A DNA stretch of 64,000 bases from Anaerolineaceae bacterium UBA4890 (GTDB taxonomy: Bacteria; Chloroflexota; Anaerolineae; Anaerolineales; Anaerolineaceae), in contig DHCY01000004.1 of the NCBI GenBank assembly GCA_002399085.1, forward strand, positions 2,157 to 66,156. Reading direction: 5' to 3'. Each line of letters opens with the position of its first letter. Within the stretch, counting starts at the first letter, position 1. Below, in pieces: positions 26,227 to 34,070 of this stretch. A program made the translations under genes and the position numbers. The notes under the pieces are model-generated. The model did no database searches and was not told where the DNA came from. It worked only from the letters and a program-made list of their open reading frames with translations.

Positions 26227-27639
26227 ATGTGGAAAAATTATCACATGCCAGAAACAGTTGATCATGTGATTGACCTGTTGAGCCAGGCTGGCAGCCAGAC
26301 GAAAATCATTGCCGGCGGAACCGATCTGATGGTTGAGATCCGCGACGGTAAATGGCAAACATTGGAAGATGTAATTGATATAACCCGGGTCAGGGACCTT
26401 GATGCTATTTACCAGGATGGAGATGGATTGGTACACATCCAGGCGAATGTTACCCATAACGACGTATTGAGATCAGAATTGATCCGACAAACGGCATCGC
26501 CCCTTTACCAGGCATGCTACCGGGTCTCTTCGCCACAATTGCGCAACCGCGCGACGGTGGTGGGTAACCTGGTAACAGCATCACCGGCTAATGACACGAT
26601 CCCGCCATTGATGGCAATGGATGCCAGCCTGGTTTTGGTTTCTAAAAGAGGAGAACGACAGGTGCGCTTGAACGAGTTTTACCCTGGCTTGCGCAAGACT
26701 GCCAAACAACCCGATGAGCTTGTGAGGGAGATTGTGTTCAAACCGTTGAAAACCAGCCAGAAGGGCAGCTTTATCAAGCAGGCCCTGCGCAAGACCCAGG
26801 CAATCGCTACCTTGAACTGCTGCGTGATCCTGGACATGCAGGACGACCTGATCGTGGATGCTGTGGTGACGATGGGCTCGGTGGCACCTACGGTAATTCA
26901 TGCTCTGGGGGCGGAGGAGTTCCTGAGAGGGAAACTACTGAGCGCTGAGACTGCCCGAAGAGCATCAGAACTGGCAGCACTCGACACCCGCCCGATCACG
27001 GATGTGCGGGGAGGTGCCGATTATCGTCAATACATGATGCAGGTGATTGTTGAAGACGCGCTGATGGAGCTTGTTGAAAACCGACAGGATGAAAAAGTAC
27101 CGATCAATCCGGTCACTTTGAGCCAGGGAGCCGGTTGGCGGGCAGTGCCGGATGGAGAATGGGACCAGGCGCACATCGAGACGACGATTAATGGGCAGAC
27201 ACTCCAATTTGCAGGTGACTTCAAAGGTACCCTGCTAAATTTCGTTCGGGAGCGCGTAGGTTACAGCGGTTCCAAGCCCGGATGTGAAGAAGGTGAGTGT
27301 GGTGCCTGCACGATGTACCTTGATGGCAAAGCGGTAGTGAGCTGCCTGGTGCCGGCTCCGAGGGCGCATATGGCAAACATCACCACCATTGAGGGATTAG
27401 CAGAAGAAGGACAGCTGCATCCGGTTCAGACAGAGTTTATAAACCACGGTGCTGTGCAGTGCGGCTATTGCACGCCTGGTTTCGTGATGGCGGCAGCCAA
27501 AATGATGGAAGAAAAGCCACACCCCTCTGAAGATGAGATCAAAGATGCGATATCTGGCAATCTATGCCGCTGCACAGGTTATTACAAGATCATCCAGGCA
27601 ATCGAAGCAGCTTGCCAGAATGGTGGAGGTGCGCTATGA
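26227..27639 (+). CDS. Fused FAD and [2Fe-2S] subunit of a second molybdenum hydroxylase
   Basis: A 470-residue fusion of the two electron-transfer modules. Residues 1-290 are an FAD domain with IIAGGTDLMVEIR, PQLRNRATVVGNL and the CO-dehydrogenase flavoprotein C-domain. Residues 315-470 hold two [2Fe-2S] clusters with CEEGECGACTMYLDG and QCGYCTPGF...CRCTGYY. This order (FAD before Fe-S) is opposite to the fusion in the XdhD-like protein, where Fe-S joins molybdenum. An excellent GGAGG precedes the ATG. It overlaps the molybdenum subunit gene by 4 nt, so they form one enzyme. Confidence 0.9.
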   Translation: MWKNYHMPETVDHVIDLLSQAGSQTKIIAGGTDLMVEIRDGKWQTLEDVIDITRVRDLDAIYQDGDGLVHIQANVTHNDVLRSELIRQTASPLYQACYRVSSPQLRNRATVVGNLVTASPANDTIPPLMAMDASLVLVSKRGERQVRLNEFYPGLRKTAKQPDELVREIVFKPLKTSQKGSFIKQALRKTQAIATLNCCVILDMQDDLIVDAVVTMGSVAPTVIHALGAEEFLRGKLLSAETARRASELAALDTRPITDVRGGADYRQYMMQVIVEDALMELVENRQDEKVPINPVTLSQGAGWRAVPDGEWDQAHIETTINGQTLQFAGDFKGTLLNFVRERVGYSGSKPGCEEGECGACTMYLDGKAVVSCLVPAPRAHMANITTIEGLAEEGQLHPVQTEFINHGAVQCGYCTPGFVMAAAKMMEEKPHPSEDEIKDAISGNLCRCTGYYKIIQAIEAACQNGGGAL

Positions 27640-29879
27640 ACGAAGTTGGAAAAGCTACCAACCGGATTGACGCCTTCGCGAAGGTAACCGGAAAAGCTAA
27701 ATACCCGGGTGACTTCACTTTTGCCGACCAACTGATCATGAAGGTATTATTCTCTGAAAAAGTGCACGCCCGGATTCTTTCAATCGACACCTCGGCAGCG
27801 GAAGCGCTGGAAGGGGTTGTGCTGGTTCTGACCGCCAAAGATGTTCCGGTCAATGAATACGGTTTGGGCGTTTATGACCAGCCTGTACTTTGCGGACCTG
27901 GCTCTGCCAAGCCGGGCACGGATGTTGTTCGCTTCGAAGGAGACCAGGTCGCCCTGGTCATCGCTGAGAGCGCAGAAATCGCTCAAAAAGCGCTTTTGCT
28001 GATTAAAGTTGAGTACCAGGAACTGCCACTGGTAAAAACGCTGGGAGAGGCACTTAAAGAAGACGCGACAATTTTGCATCCTGGGCGGACCTCTAATATT
28101 TTCCACCATAATGTTGTCAGGCTCGGCAATACTCAAGAAGCCTTCGAAGCCTGTGATGTGATCGTGGAAAGCGAATACCAGACCCCGGTGCAGGAGCATG
28201 CCTACCTACAGCCTGAAGCCGGCGTAGCTTTTCTGGATGAAGAAGAGCGTATCACAATCGTGGTGGGTGGGCAGTGGACGCACAAAGACCAGGCGCAAAC
28301 CGCCCACGCACTTGGAATGCCCAACGAGAAAGTACGCGTCATCTACCCCGCGATTGGCGGTGCCTTTGGTGGGCGGGAGGATATGTCGGTCCAGATTATT
28401 CTTGGGCTGGCTGCGATGCGTTTGCACGAAAAGGGTGTTGACAGACCGGTTAAGATCGTCTGGACGCGGGAAGAATCGATTGTCGGGCATTGCAAACGGC
28501 ACGCTTACACCATGAAGGCTAAATGGGGGGCGACCAAAGAAGGCAAGATTATGGCTGCCCAGTGTGAAATCTGGGCAAATGGCGGCGCGTATGCCTACAC
28601 TTCGCCCAAAGTGCTCGGTAATGCCACGCTGCTGGCGACCGGTCCGTATGAAATCCCCAATGTGTCAACTGATGCTTATGCGGTTTACACCAACGACATT
28701 CCTGGTGGGGCTTTCCGCGGTTTTGGTGGTCCGCAGGCGATCTTTATGGCGGAAATGCAGGTCAATAAGCTGGCGGAAGCGCTTCAGATGGATCCTGTTG
28801 AACTACGAATGCGTAACCTTTTCAAAGAAGGTTCGACCATCTCGATGGGCTCAGTGATCCCCGAGGGGGTCACCATCCGCGAAGTGACCGAACGCTGCGC
28901 CTTGGAAGCTGGCTGGACAAAGACTGAAGCAGGCTGGGAACGACCGACTCTGCCAGAGCCTGAAAACCCGCACATAAAATCGGCATGGGGACTGACTTGT
29001 GGTTATAAAAATGTTGGCTTCTCTTATGGAGCCCCGGAAAACTGCGGTGCCACCATCATCCTCGAAGGTAACCAGGATGTCGCAGTTGCCAAGCTTTATC
29101 ACGCTGGCGCAGAGGTTGGGCAGGGCGCGCATACGGTTTTTGCCCAGATGGCAGCTGACGCGCTTGGGCTTCCGTTGAGCAAAATTCAGACCTTCTATTC
29201 CGACACCGCCACTTCGCTCGACTCGGGCAGTGTTTCCGCTTCCCGGATGACGCATATGGGCGGGAACTCCATACTTGGTGCTGCCAGGGTGGCTTTGGAG
29301 AAATGGGCAGAAGGTAATCGACCTGCGATTGGATCCTATGTATACCGTCCTCCAAAAACGAGTTCTTTGGATCCGGTGGATGGACATTGTTTTCCCAACT
29401 TTACCTATGGATATGCAGCCCAGGCGTTTTTGGTGGATGTGGATACCCGCAGCGGGAATGTGCACCTGCGTGAGGTAATCAGCGTTGATGATGTTGGCAA
29501 GGCGATCAACCCGCAGTTGGTCGAGGGGCAGATAGAGGGGGCGGTAGTGCAGGCGAGCGGTTATACACTGCTTGAAGACTTTAAGAAGAAAGATGGCAGG
29601 ACCATCAGCGACCGCTTCTCAAAATATCTGATCCCGACTGTCAAAGATATCCCGGATAAAACGCGCAGCGTGATCATGGAATTAGCCGACCCGATTGGAC
29701 CATTCGGTGCCAGGGGGATGGGAGAAATGCCCTATTTACCCTTTGCACCTGGCGTGCTTGAGGCGGTCCACCAGGCGACAGGTGTCTGGTTCGATCGCTT
29801 CCCGCTTACGGATGAAGCCGTATTGCGTGGGCTCGGAAAACTGCCTGCCCACGAAGTCGGTTTCTGGGATTACGAATAG
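27636..29879 (+). CDS. Molybdopterin-binding subunit, xanthine-dehydrogenase-like
   Basis: The 747-residue catalytic subunit of the second hydroxylase. It has IGGAFGGRED, in which the glutamate aligns with the XDH purine-binding glutamate, and GGAFRGFGGPQ, which keeps the XDH arginine. The catalytic glutamate is in GPFGARGMGEMP near the C-terminus. Having both purine-contacting residues favours a xanthine, hypoxanthine or similar purine substrate (inference from family knowledge). The start at 27636 overlaps the previous stop as ATGA; an earlier in-frame start lies inside the Fe-S gene. Confidence 0.87.
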   Translation: MNEVGKATNRIDAFAKVTGKAKYPGDFTFADQLIMKVLFSEKVHARILSIDTSAAEALEGVVLVLTAKDVPVNEYGLGVYDQPVLCGPGSAKPGTDVVRFEGDQVALVIAESAEIAQKALLLIKVEYQELPLVKTLGEALKEDATILHPGRTSNIFHHNVVRLGNTQEAFEACDVIVESEYQTPVQEHAYLQPEAGVAFLDEEERITIVVGGQWTHKDQAQTAHALGMPNEKVRVIYPAIGGAFGGREDMSVQIILGLAAMRLHEKGVDRPVKIVWTREESIVGHCKRHAYTMKAKWGATKEGKIMAAQCEIWANGGAYAYTSPKVLGNATLLATGPYEIPNVSTDAYAVYTNDIPGGAFRGFGGPQAIFMAEMQVNKLAEALQMDPVELRMRNLFKEGSTISMGSVIPEGVTIREVTERCALEAGWTKTEAGWERPTLPEPENPHIKSAWGLTCGYKNVGFSYGAPENCGATIILEGNQDVAVAKLYHAGAEVGQGAHTVFAQMAADALGLPLSKIQTFYSDTATSLDSGSVSASRMTHMGGNSILGAARVALEKWAEGNRPAIGSYVYRPPKTSSLDPVDGHCFPNFTYGYAAQAFLVDVDTRSGNVHLREVISVDDVGKAINPQLVEGQIEGAVVQASGYTLLEDFKKKDGRTISDRFSKYLIPTVKDIPDKTRSVIMELADPIGPFGARGMGEMPYLPFAPGVLEAVHQATGVWFDRFPLTDEAVLRGLGKLPAHEVGFWDYE

Positions 29880-29890
29880 AGAACAACGCA

Positions 29891-30475
29891 TTGAAGGTCG
29901 TTGGGATTGTTCTAGCTGCAGGGGGGGCGAGCCGTTTTGGTGAGATAAAACAGCTTTTGCCTTGGCGTGAGAAAAACCTTGTGAATACTGTGGTTGAAAC
30001 GGCTCAAATCGCTGGATTGGACCCGATTATTGTCGTATTGGGAGCGAGTGCGGAGCAGATAAGGGCAACCGTTCCCTATTCATCGGCGCAGGTTGTAATC
30101 AACCCCGATTGGGAGCAGGGGCAGAGCACGTCGCTCAAGACGGGCGTTAAGGCTATTTCTGGAAATGTTGACGGTGCGCTCTTTTTGCTTTGCGACCAGC
30201 CACAAATTTCGGTAAACCTGGTGAGCAGTGTGGTGGAAGAAGGATTGCGGACAGGAAAAGTGGTTGTGCCGGTCATTGATGATCGGCGTGCCAACCCGGT
30301 GTACTTCCCGGCTGTTTGTTTTCCATTGTTTGAAACGTTGGAAGGGGATGCTGGCGGCAGGCAGATTGTTTCAGCCTGCCCGCATACCACGTTGATCTGG
30401 ATGGATGACTGGATGGCGAGAGATATAGATACGCCTGGCGATTATTTGGATTTGCGCGAGCATTTTGGATTGTAA
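29891..30475 (+). CDS. mocA: MocA-type molybdenum cofactor cytidylyltransferase
   Basis: Would join CTP to molybdopterin to give the cytosine dinucleotide form used by many bacterial hydroxylases. The 194-residue nucleotidyltransferase opens VVGIVLAAGGASRFGEIKQL, the MocA/MobA nucleotide loop, and has LLCDQPQIS for metal binding. The only in-frame start near the beginning is TTG at 29891, since the frame upstream lacks ATG or GTG; the ribosome binding site is weak. It is the last gene of the operon and follows the hydroxylase by 11 bp. MobA for the guanine form has similar motifs, but context favours MocA. Confidence 0.85.
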   Translation: MKVVGIVLAAGGASRFGEIKQLLPWREKNLVNTVVETAQIAGLDPIIVVLGASAEQIRATVPYSSAQVVINPDWEQGQSTSLKTGVKAISGNVDGALFLLCDQPQISVNLVSSVVEEGLRTGKVVVPVIDDRRANPVYFPAVCFPLFETLEGDAGGRQIVSACPHTTLIWMDDWMARDIDTPGDYLDLREHFGL

Positions 30476-30543
30476 TTTTCAGTCATTGTGAATGAAGTGA
30501 AGATTTTTAACGGCAAGTATTCAAGGGTCCGTTTGAACGCTGT

Positions 30544-30806
30544 TAAGATCCTTCGCACTCGAAGAATCCTGCAGAAAAGGCTCAGGATGACAGATGGTAA
30601 GATCCTTCGCACTCGAAGAGTCCTACGGAAGACGGCTCAGGATGACAAACAACCTGTCATTCTGACAAACAACCTGTCATTCTGAACGAAGTGAAGAATC
30701 TTAAACGTTACCATTCTAAGATCCTTCTCACTCGAAGAGTCCTGCGGAAAAAGGCTCAGGATGACAGATGGTAAGATCCTTCGCACAAGAGCTCAGGGTG
30801 ACAGAT
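30544..30806. repeat. Dispersed CTCAGGATGACA repeat cluster with about 54-bp units
   Basis: Four units begin TAAGATCCTTC and end GGCTCAGGATGACAGATGG or close variants; the first is 30544-30597 and the second starts at 30598. An oppositely oriented copy, GTCATTCTGAACGAAGTGAAG, lies at 30676-30696 between them. The cluster fills the gap between the mocA stop and the glmS promoter. The 68 bp between mocA and the first unit hold nothing recognisable. Confidence 0.9.
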
Positions 30807-30817
30807 GGTTATGGTCG

Positions 30818-30823
30818 TATAAT
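30818..30823 (+). promoter_or_regulatory. -10 element of glmS promoter
   Basis: A perfect TATAAT lies 22 nt before the ribozyme cleavage site. The -35 region would fall in the last dispersed repeat unit, where only weak matches such as GTGACA (spacer 14) are present. Confidence 0.6.
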
Positions 30824-30837
30824 ACAAACCAACTTGG

Positions 30838-30972
30838 AAAACTAAGCGCCTGACCTGCAAAAGCAGGTGACGAGGTGGGAGGTTTCTCCTCACAAGAGGA
30901 GACTACCATGCAATATGGGAAAATCGAAAGATCGGCGGATGCCTCCAGGGTAGCAACCCTGTTTCCAGGATA
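30838..30972 (+). ncRNA. glmS ribozyme (glucosamine-6-phosphate-responsive)
   Basis: Self-cleaving riboswitch in the 5' leader of glmS. Conserved elements appear in order: the cleavage site A|GCGCC (between 30845 and 30846), a P2 hairpin ACCTGC/GCAGGT, the core GACGAGGTGGG (30869-30879), a P3 stem TCTCCTC/GAGGAGA, then ATCGGCGGATGCCTCC (30931-30946) and a closing GGGT/ACCC hairpin. These match the class consensus. Glucosamine-6-phosphate, the GlmS product, acts as the cleavage cofactor and lowers message level (established knowledge). Confidence 0.93.
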
Positions 30973-30996
30973 TTAAGAGAAATTTGAGGAGCACTC

Positions 30997-32838
30997 ATGT
31001 GTGGAATTGTTGCTTACATTGGCGGGCAGGATGCTACGCCTATCGTTGTCGATGGACTGAAAAAGCTGGAATACCGCGGTTATGATTCTGCCGGCATCGC
31101 CATTCTGGAAAACGACAATATTGAAATCCGTAGGGTTGCCGGCAAGGTGGAACTCCTGGAGAGGCTGATTCAGAAATCTCCGGTTACAGGGAATACCGGT
31201 ATCGGGCATACCCGCTGGGCAACACATGGCGCACCCAGCGAATTGAATGCCCACCCGCATTTGGGGATGTCTGGAAGGATCGTGATCGTGCATAACGGTA
31301 TCGTCGAAAATTACCTCTCGCTTAAGGAGGAGTTGATTGCGGAAGGTGTCGATTTCAAATCAGAAACCGATACCGAAACCATCGCTCACCTTATCGAAAT
31401 TTTCTATAACGAAACCAACGATCTCGCAAGCGCTGTCCATAAGACCCTCAAAATGATCAGGGGTGCACACGGGCTGGTGGTGATGTCTATCGTGGAGCCG
31501 GAGAAACTGATTGCTGCCAAGCTTGGCAATGCCGGTGGCGTGGCATTGGGGGTTGGCGATAATGAAATGTACATCGCCAGCGATATTCCTGCCATTGTCA
31601 GCCACACCCGCAAAATCACCTTCCTTGAATCGGGTCAGTTCGCGATCGTCAGACGTGATGGATTTTCGATTCAGGATTTGGATGGGAATCCGGTCAAAGC
31701 GGTCATCGAGAATATTCCTTGGGACCCGATTTCGGCGGAGAAGGGCAGGTACCGGCATTTCATGCAAAAAGAAATTCATGAGCAGGTGCGTTCGTTATCC
31801 GATACGCTCAGCGGCAGAATTGATTACGAAGGCAACCGCATCATATTGCCAGGGTTGAACCTTGACCTGGAAAAGGCAAAAGAGATCAAGAAAATCTTCA
31901 TCACAGCCTGCGGCACGGCTGCATACGCCGGCATGGTCGGTAAATACCTGATTGAGCACATTACCCGGATTCCAGTGGAAGTGATGGTTGCCTCCGAGTT
32001 TCGTTACAGCGACCCGATAATCGAGCCGGGAACGGTCGTGCTGGCGATCTCACAATCCGGAGAGACTGCCGATACGCTGGCAGCGATGGAGGAAGCCCGC
32101 AAAAAAGGTGCACTGTTGTGGTCGGTTGTTAACGCGATTGGCTCACAGGCGATGCGCATAGCCGATGGTTGTATCTCCATGCAGGTGGGACCGGAAATTG
32201 GAGTTGCCTCCACCAAGGCTTTTACCGCACCGATCCTGGATCTTTACATGATCGCGATACTTTTGGCAGACCTGCGCGGGACACTTGAGGAGCAGAGACG
32301 GTTTGAGTTGGTGAAAGACTTGTTAAGTGTTCCCTCCCTGGTTGAAAGAGCGCTGGAAAACGAACCTGCGATCAAAGCAATTGCCAATCGTTACAGAGAA
32401 ATGAAGGGCAGTTTGTATATTGGGCGGGGGGTGAATATGCCCATCGCTTATGAGGGTGCTTTGAAATTGAAAGAAATTTCCTATGTCCATGCCGAAGGCT
32501 ATCCGGCGGGAGAAATGAAACATGGTCCGATTGCGCTGGTTGATAAAGAATTGCCAGTGGTTGCGATTGCGCCGCAGGACCCATGGTATGACAAGATGCT
32601 CAGCCAGGTTGAACAGGTGAAAGCACGCAGCGGCAGAGTTTTGGCGGTGGCGACCGAGGGCGATGAGTTGATGCCGACGATTGCCGATGAGATTTTTTGG
32701 ATTCCGAAAACGCCCTGGCTGCTGAGCCCGGTTGTGACGGTGATTCCGCTGCAAATGTTTGCCTATCATATTGCCGCATTGAAAGGGTTGGACATCGACC
32801 AGCCAAGAAATCTGGCAAAGTCAGTTACGGTGGAATAG
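30997..32838 (+). CDS. glmS: Glutamine-fructose-6-phosphate aminotransferase (isomerising)
   Basis: Makes glucosamine-6-phosphate from fructose-6-phosphate and glutamine, first step to UDP-GlcNAc and peptidoglycan. The 613-residue protein starts MCGIVAYIGG with the N-terminal nucleophile Cys2, contains LEYRGYDSAGI and HTRWATHGAPS in the glutaminase domain, and two SIS sugar-isomerase domains (ACGTAAYAG, SQSGETADT, GRGVNMPIAYEGALKLKE). It ends in the standard RNLAKSVTVE. Expression is controlled by the upstream ribozyme. GAGGAG precedes the ATG. Confidence 0.97.
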   Translation: MCGIVAYIGGQDATPIVVDGLKKLEYRGYDSAGIAILENDNIEIRRVAGKVELLERLIQKSPVTGNTGIGHTRWATHGAPSELNAHPHLGMSGRIVIVHNGIVENYLSLKEELIAEGVDFKSETDTETIAHLIEIFYNETNDLASAVHKTLKMIRGAHGLVVMSIVEPEKLIAAKLGNAGGVALGVGDNEMYIASDIPAIVSHTRKITFLESGQFAIVRRDGFSIQDLDGNPVKAVIENIPWDPISAEKGRYRHFMQKEIHEQVRSLSDTLSGRIDYEGNRIILPGLNLDLEKAKEIKKIFITACGTAAYAGMVGKYLIEHITRIPVEVMVASEFRYSDPIIEPGTVVLAISQSGETADTLAAMEEARKKGALLWSVVNAIGSQAMRIADGCISMQVGPEIGVASTKAFTAPILDLYMIAILLADLRGTLEEQRRFELVKDLLSVPSLVERALENEPAIKAIANRYREMKGSLYIGRGVNMPIAYEGALKLKEISYVHAEGYPAGEMKHGPIALVDKELPVVAIAPQDPWYDKMLSQVEQVKARSGRVLAVATEGDELMPTIADEIFWIPKTPWLLSPVVTVIPLQMFAYHIAALKGLDIDQPRNLAKSVTVE

Positions 32839-32876
32839 TTTGCCATTTTGATGCAAGCATAAGTCTTTCATATTTT

Positions 32877-32931
32877 AAGATCCTTCGCGACTAATGCTCA
32901 GGATGACACCAAGACAAGATGACACCAAGAC
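32877..32931. repeat. Dispersed CTCAGGATGACA repeat, short copy
   Basis: One AAGATCCTTCGCGACTAATG-CTCAGGATGACACC unit with a partial AAGATGACACC duplication, just after glmS and before the mrp promoter. No terminator-like hairpin was recognised between glmS and this copy. Confidence 0.8.
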
Positions 32932-32942
32932 GCACAACGCGC

Positions 32943-32971
32943 TTGATAATTGCAGGCCGACACCGTAAAAT
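32943..32971 (+). promoter_or_regulatory. Candidate sigma-70-type promoter of mrp
   Basis: TTGATA (32943-32948), a 17-bp spacer and TAAAAT (32966-32971), ending 32 bp before the mrp start codon. This is the best -35/-10 pair noted in the window. Confidence 0.65.
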
Positions 32972-33003
32972 AGGCTTTAGAAAAATTCAAGCAGGAGCAA
33001 ATT

Positions 33004-34056
33004 TTGATAACAAAAGAACAAGTACTGAACGCATTAAGCCATGTCATGGACCCGGATCTGAACCGTGACCTGGTGAGTCTGAACATGATTAAAGATATCG
33101 AAATCGATAGGGACAATGTCAGTTTCTCTATCGAGTTAACCACACCCAGCTGCCCGCTTAAAAACAAGCTCGAAACCGATGCCCGCCAGGCTGTCTTGAC
33201 GATGACAGACGCCACAGAGGTTGACATCAATATGACCTCCAAAGTCCAACAGCCCAAAGGTCTTGATCTGGGTGGAAATTGTTTTAAACACGTAATTGCA
33301 ATCGGTTCTGGCAAGGGCGGCGTTGGCAAGAGCACTGTTTCCCTCAACGTTGCGTTGGCATTGGTTCGTGATGGCGCGAAGGTTGGGCTGCTTGATGCTG
33401 ACATTTACGGACCAAACATACCGCGCATGTTGGGTTTGGACAGACTACCCAATACCCCTGAAGGGAAAAAGATTCAACCAGCTGAAATTCATGGTCTGAA
33501 GATCGTTTCAATCGGCTTCCTGGTTCAGCCTGGTCAACCACTGATTTGGCGGGGACCAATGCTGCATTCAGCAGTTCAGCAATTTATCACCGATTTCGAT
33601 TGGGGTGACCTTGACTATTTGGTGGTCGACCTTCCGCCAGGCACTGGTGACGTCCAGCTTTCGCTTACGCAATCGATGCCGATCAGCGGAGCGGTAGTCG
33701 TGACCACGCCCCAACAGGTTTCAATCGATGACGCTTATCGTGCGGTCAACATGTTCGATAAACTGGAGACACCCTTGCTGGGAATTGTTGAGAATATGTC
33801 TTACCTCGAAATGCCAGACGGCAACCGCCAGTACATTTTTGGTGAAAAAGGCGGCGAACGCATGGCGAGCCAGGTTGGAGCGCGCTTCCTCGGTGGTATC
33901 CCGCTGGATCCGAAAATAGGAATCGGCGGAGATATCGGCAGTCCGGTGGTGATGCAGGAGTCGCTCAGCCCTGCCGGAGAGGCGCTGGTTTCGATTGCCA
34001 GAAACATCGCTGCTGAGGCGAGCAAAGTGGCTTATAAGAAAACTCAAACAGGATGA
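33004..34056 (+). CDS. mrp: Mrp/NBP35-family iron-sulfur carrier ATPase
   Basis: Cytosolic P-loop ATPase that scaffolds or transfers Fe-S clusters. The 350-residue protein has an N-terminal MIP18/DUF59 domain (ALSHVMDPDLNRDLVSLNM) and a ParA-like domain with the deviant Walker A GSGKGGVGKST, DADIYGPNIPRMLG, and VDLPPGTGDVQLSLTQ. Start is TTG, because AGGAG is spaced 6 nt before it and no ATG suits the domain start. Many Fe-S enzymes in this window (rimO, hydroxylases) are potential clients, though no specific link is shown. Confidence 0.92.
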   Translation: MITKEQVLNALSHVMDPDLNRDLVSLNMIKDIEIDRDNVSFSIELTTPSCPLKNKLETDARQAVLTMTDATEVDINMTSKVQQPKGLDLGGNCFKHVIAIGSGKGGVGKSTVSLNVALALVRDGAKVGLLDADIYGPNIPRMLGLDRLPNTPEGKKIQPAEIHGLKIVSIGFLVQPGQPLIWRGPMLHSAVQQFITDFDWGDLDYLVVDLPPGTGDVQLSLTQSMPISGAVVVTTPQQVSIDDAYRAVNMFDKLETPLLGIVENMSYLEMPDGNRQYIFGEKGGERMASQVGARFLGGIPLDPKIGIGGDIGSPVVMQESLSPAGEALVSIARNIAAEASKVAYKKTQTG

Positions 34057-34062
34057 TATAAT
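34057..34062 (+). promoter_or_regulatory. Candidate -10 element for a leaderless ricT transcript
   Basis: A perfect TATAAT ends 8 nt before the ricT ATG, and there is no ribosome binding site in the intervening AT-rich stretch. It overlaps the mrp end. No clear -35 is seen. Confidence 0.45.
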
Positions 34063-34070
34063 TTAAAATT

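Noticed and set aside
20366..29879. Selenocysteine (in-frame TGA) in the molybdenum hydroxylases
   Set aside because: All frames are continuous without internal TGA; any selenium would have to be a labile cofactor, which sequence cannot show.
27636..29879. Carbon monoxide dehydrogenase large subunit
   Set aside because: The active-site loop is AFRGFGGPQ as in xanthine dehydrogenase, not the CO-dehydrogenase AYRCSF loop with a cysteine.
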